A DNA stretch of 64,000 bases, from the NCBI RefSeq assembly GCF_900102035.1, contig NZ_LT629689.1, positions 6,544,501 to 6,608,500 of the forward strand, written 5' to 3'. Below the pieces are notes generated by a model that was not told where the DNA came from, searched no databases, and saw only the letters and a list, made by a program, of their open reading frames with translations. Both the position numbers and the translations under genes were made by a program. This DNA comes from Pseudomonas extremaustralis. GTDB taxonomy: Bacteria; Pseudomonadota; Gammaproteobacteria; Pseudomonadales; Pseudomonadaceae. Of this stretch, positions 61,998-64,000 are shown piece after piece (the first letter of the stretch is position 1; each line of letters begins with the position of its first letter).

Positions 61998-64000
61998 CTA
62001 CTCCTCCATGGCCTCCGGCGTGCTGGGTGGCGTCAGCTCGATCTGGTTTTCGTCAAGCGTCGCCTCTTCCACGCCAAACTCATAACCCGTTTGCCGGTAA
62101 TACGCGCGCAAGATCGCCATGCTCGCGGCGGACAACGGGTTGCCGCTCAGGTCCGATTCGTCGTCGAGCGGCAGCGGCATTTCCAGCAGGTCCGTCGACA
62201 AATGCTGGATCAGGTTGTCGCTCAGATCCAGAGCCCGCAGGCGCGGCAGGCTGAAGGTCCCCAATGGCACTTCGCTCAGCCCACAATTGTCCAGGTACAC
62301 CATGGTCAGCTTCGAGAGGTTGCGCAGGTCCGGGCTCAGGGTCAGCGGGTTGTCGCTCAAGTCCAGTTGGTTGAGCTCGGCCAGGCGCGACAGTTGTTCG
62401 AGGTTGTCCGGGGTCAGGCGGATGCTGTTATAGCTGAGATTGAGCTGCTGCAATTGATTGAGGTCGAAAACGCTGTCGGGAATGTGCTGGAGGGCATGGC
62501 GCTCCACGCTCAGGCTGGTCAGGTTGGGGAACGCACGCAAGAATTCGCCGATGCCTCTGCGGTTGCCGTCGCCCGTCAGTTCCAGCTGCGTGACATGCTC
62601 CAGGCGCGCATTGAGCGCCGGCAGGTCACCGAGCAGTTGGCCGTTGAACACCAGTTTGTGGGTGCGTCGCGCCGGCCATTCATGCTCGTCGTGCTGTGTT
62701 TCCCGGCGCCAGCAGCGCAGGAGCAGTTCCTTGAAGCCCAGGCGGTGAACCTGTTCCGTGGCGCGGGCGTTTTCGTTGACGAATGGATCGCGCACTTGAT
62801 CCATGGGCGGAACGTTCAGGGCCCAGTCCTGCAGGTTATTTTCGAGCTGCTCGTATTCGGCGCTCAGGCGGCTGATATGGACGTCGGCGTCCTCCAGTTC
62901 GCCGGGCAGCTCGAAAAATATACGCTTGTTGTCGCGTTCCGAGAGGCTGGGGTAAAGGGCCTTGAGGCGCTGCAGTTGGCTGACGGGGACGTCGGCGTTC
63001 CAGTGCTCTCCCTTGTCCCGGCAATAGCTTTTCAGGCGCTGCAAGGTCGAGGGCGACAAGGGGTTGGCCGACAGGTCGAACGCGGCGCTGACGGCGGGCG
63101 GTGCGAGGAACGCGTCGTCGGGCAGTTCGCGCAGGCTGTTTTGGCTCAAATCCACCCTGGCCCGCATCGTGGTCGGGGTAATCAGTGTCAGGGGCAGTTC
63201 GCGCAGGCCGGTGTTGTGCAGTGACAGGCTGATCAGGTGGGGCATTTGGCTGAAGTCCGGCAGCAGTGTCAGGGGGGTGTTGTCCAGATTCAGGTGTTTG
63301 AGCCCGGCCAGGCTTTGCAGCGTCTGCGCCGTGGCAGGCGACAAGTTGATCGCGCAGCGGTCGAGCGTCAGGTAGGAGAGCTGCGACAAGTGGCTGATCT
63401 GTGGCAGCTCACCCAGCACAAAGTTTTCGATATGCAGCGCAGTGAGCGCTGGGAAACTGCGCAGGAAGCCGTCCAGATTCAAGTGTCCTCCCGCACCTTT
63501 GAGCGCGAGCACCGCCACGTGATTGAACGAGGTGCGCAGCGTAGGCAGTTCGCCGCTCACCGGAATGAACAGGTTGAATTCATAGCTGGGCGTTGGCTGT
63601 CCTTCGGGGGTGTCGCCCGAGGTGATATCGCGTCGCCAAACGGCCTCCAGGGCGTTGACGAAACGCTGGCGCAGGGCTTGTTCCTCGGCACTGACGCGGC
63701 TGTCGTTGGCCCAGTCCGCGGTGTCCAGGCGGATGGTGGGGTAGTCGCGCTCCAGTCGGTTCATCTCGATTCGGCCGGCGGCCAGGTCGCCGGGCAGGCT
63801 AAAAATGAAGCGGTTGATTTGATCGTCGTTGAACGTGGGGAACAGTCGCCGGGCCTGCTCCGTGTCACCCCGGACCGGTGTAGCTTCCAGGTAGTGGTGG
63901 GTGCGCTGGAAGTAGGCTTTGATGCGCTCCAGTGCTTGGTTCGAAAGCGGGTTGTCGGACAGGTCGAAATGCCGCGTGACGTCGATGGGCAAGTCGAACA
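61998..64000 (-). CDS. Large leucine-rich-repeat protein, C-terminal part (5' end outside window)
   Basis: At least 667 residues of a longer protein; the reading frame is open at the right edge. It contains two blocks of leucine-rich repeats of the bacterial LPX type (for example LDLSDNPLTLSPDLRNLSKL and LSLHNTGLRELPLTLI), each followed by a conserved helical spacer (IKAYFQRTHHYLEA and LKSYCRDKGEHWNA with the FPTFNDDQINRFIFSLPGDL / YPSLSERDNKRIFFELPGEL pair). Such repeat-plus-spacer proteins in pseudomonads are often very large, some with NEL-type ubiquitin-ligase or dermonecrotic-toxin-like parts; neither is seen in this part. No catalytic domain is in the visible C-terminus, which ends in an acidic tail. 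Confidence 0.8.
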   Translation of the reverse strand, partial: FDLPIDVTRHFDLSDNPLSNQALERIKAYFQRTHHYLEATPVRGDTEQARRLFPTFNDDQINRFIFSLPGDLAAGRIEMNRLERDYPTIRLDTADWANDSRVSAEEQALRQRFVNALEAVWRRDITSGDTPEGQPTPSYEFNLFIPVSGELPTLRTSFNHVAVLALKGAGGHLNLDGFLRSFPALTALHIENFVLGELPQISHLSQLSYLTLDRCAINLSPATAQTLQSLAGLKHLNLDNTPLTLLPDFSQMPHLISLSLHNTGLRELPLTLITPTTMRARVDLSQNSLRELPDDAFLAPPAVSAAFDLSANPLSPSTLQRLKSYCRDKGEHWNADVPVSQLQRLKALYPSLSERDNKRIFFELPGELEDADVHISRLSAEYEQLENNLQDWALNVPPMDQVRDPFVNENARATEQVHRLGFKELLLRCWRRETQHDEHEWPARRTHKLVFNGQLLGDLPALNARLEHVTQLELTGDGNRRGIGEFLRAFPNLTSLSVERHALQHIPDSVFDLNQLQQLNLSYNSIRLTPDNLEQLSRLAELNQLDLSDNPLTLSPDLRNLSKLTMVYLDNCGLSEVPLGTFSLPRLRALDLSDNLIQHLSTDLLEMPLPLDDESDLSGNPLSAASMAILRAYYRQTGYEFGVEEATLDENQIELTPPSTPEAMEE

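Overview
The window is chromosomal DNA from a fluorescent pseudomonad, most likely the Pseudomonas fluorescens group. This rests on the GC-rich coding, on several gene blocks whose order matches known Pseudomonas loci (gts-oprB-hexR-zwf-pgl-eda; phaJ-hydrolase-fadD2-fadD1; acsA followed by aotJQMOP-argR), and on many REP/REPIN palindromes of the kind common in that group. No tRNA, rRNA, CRISPR array, IS element or prophage was seen.

Layout. 1-8.7 kb: glucose uptake and the Entner-Doudoroff entry: the end of gtsB, gtsC, gtsD, porin oprB, a hexose-6-phosphate mutarotase, the HexR repressor, and zwf-pgl-eda closed by a strong terminator. 8.7-15.8 kb: small conserved genes, then a PhaJ-type enoyl-CoA hydratase, an alpha/beta hydrolase and two tandem acyl-CoA ligases (fadD2, fadD1). 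15.9-21.3 kb: housekeeping and small genes (CsbD, YihY/BrkB, a second peptide deformylase, a secreted methyltransferase-like protein, GNAT, GST, a DUF6124 gene with a structured leader). 21.6-24.8 kb: the gluconate regulon gntR / gntK / gntT with three matching operators. 24.9-31.4 kb: alaC and accessory genes, including two LysR-divergent pairs (PACE efflux; SDR). 31.5-43 kb: phosphate and metal transport (Pit, ZntB), a chemoreceptor, GlpQ, a LysR next to an amidotransferase-like gene, a MASE2-GGDEF diguanylate cyclase and a TetR gene. 43-48.7 kb: a TetR-controlled metallo-hydrolase, a C-terminal-only amidase beside a full amidase, an XRE gene under a LexA-type box, a CoiA-like unknown and a HAD phosphatase. 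49-51.4 kb: an AT-rich type VI secretion cassette (Hcp, DUF4225 protein, two tandem membrane proteins and a frameshifted third copy). 51.5-64 kb: nrdB, a DUF2790 gene, acsA, the arginine/ornithine transporter operon with its regulator ArgR, and the C-terminal part of a large leucine-rich-repeat protein that runs off the right edge.

How it fits together. Glucose enters through OprB and GtsABCD, and gluconate through GntT/GntK. Both feed 6-phosphogluconate, which Eda and its partner split; HexR and GntR are the local sensors. CA-rich Hfq/Crc-type motifs lie in front of oprB, zwf, gntT and acsA, so catabolite repression probably ties these carbon genes together. The most interesting points are the switch-like leader of the DUF6124 gene, the T6SS cassette with repeated immunity-like genes, the truncated amidase paralogue and the LexA-box XRE gene.
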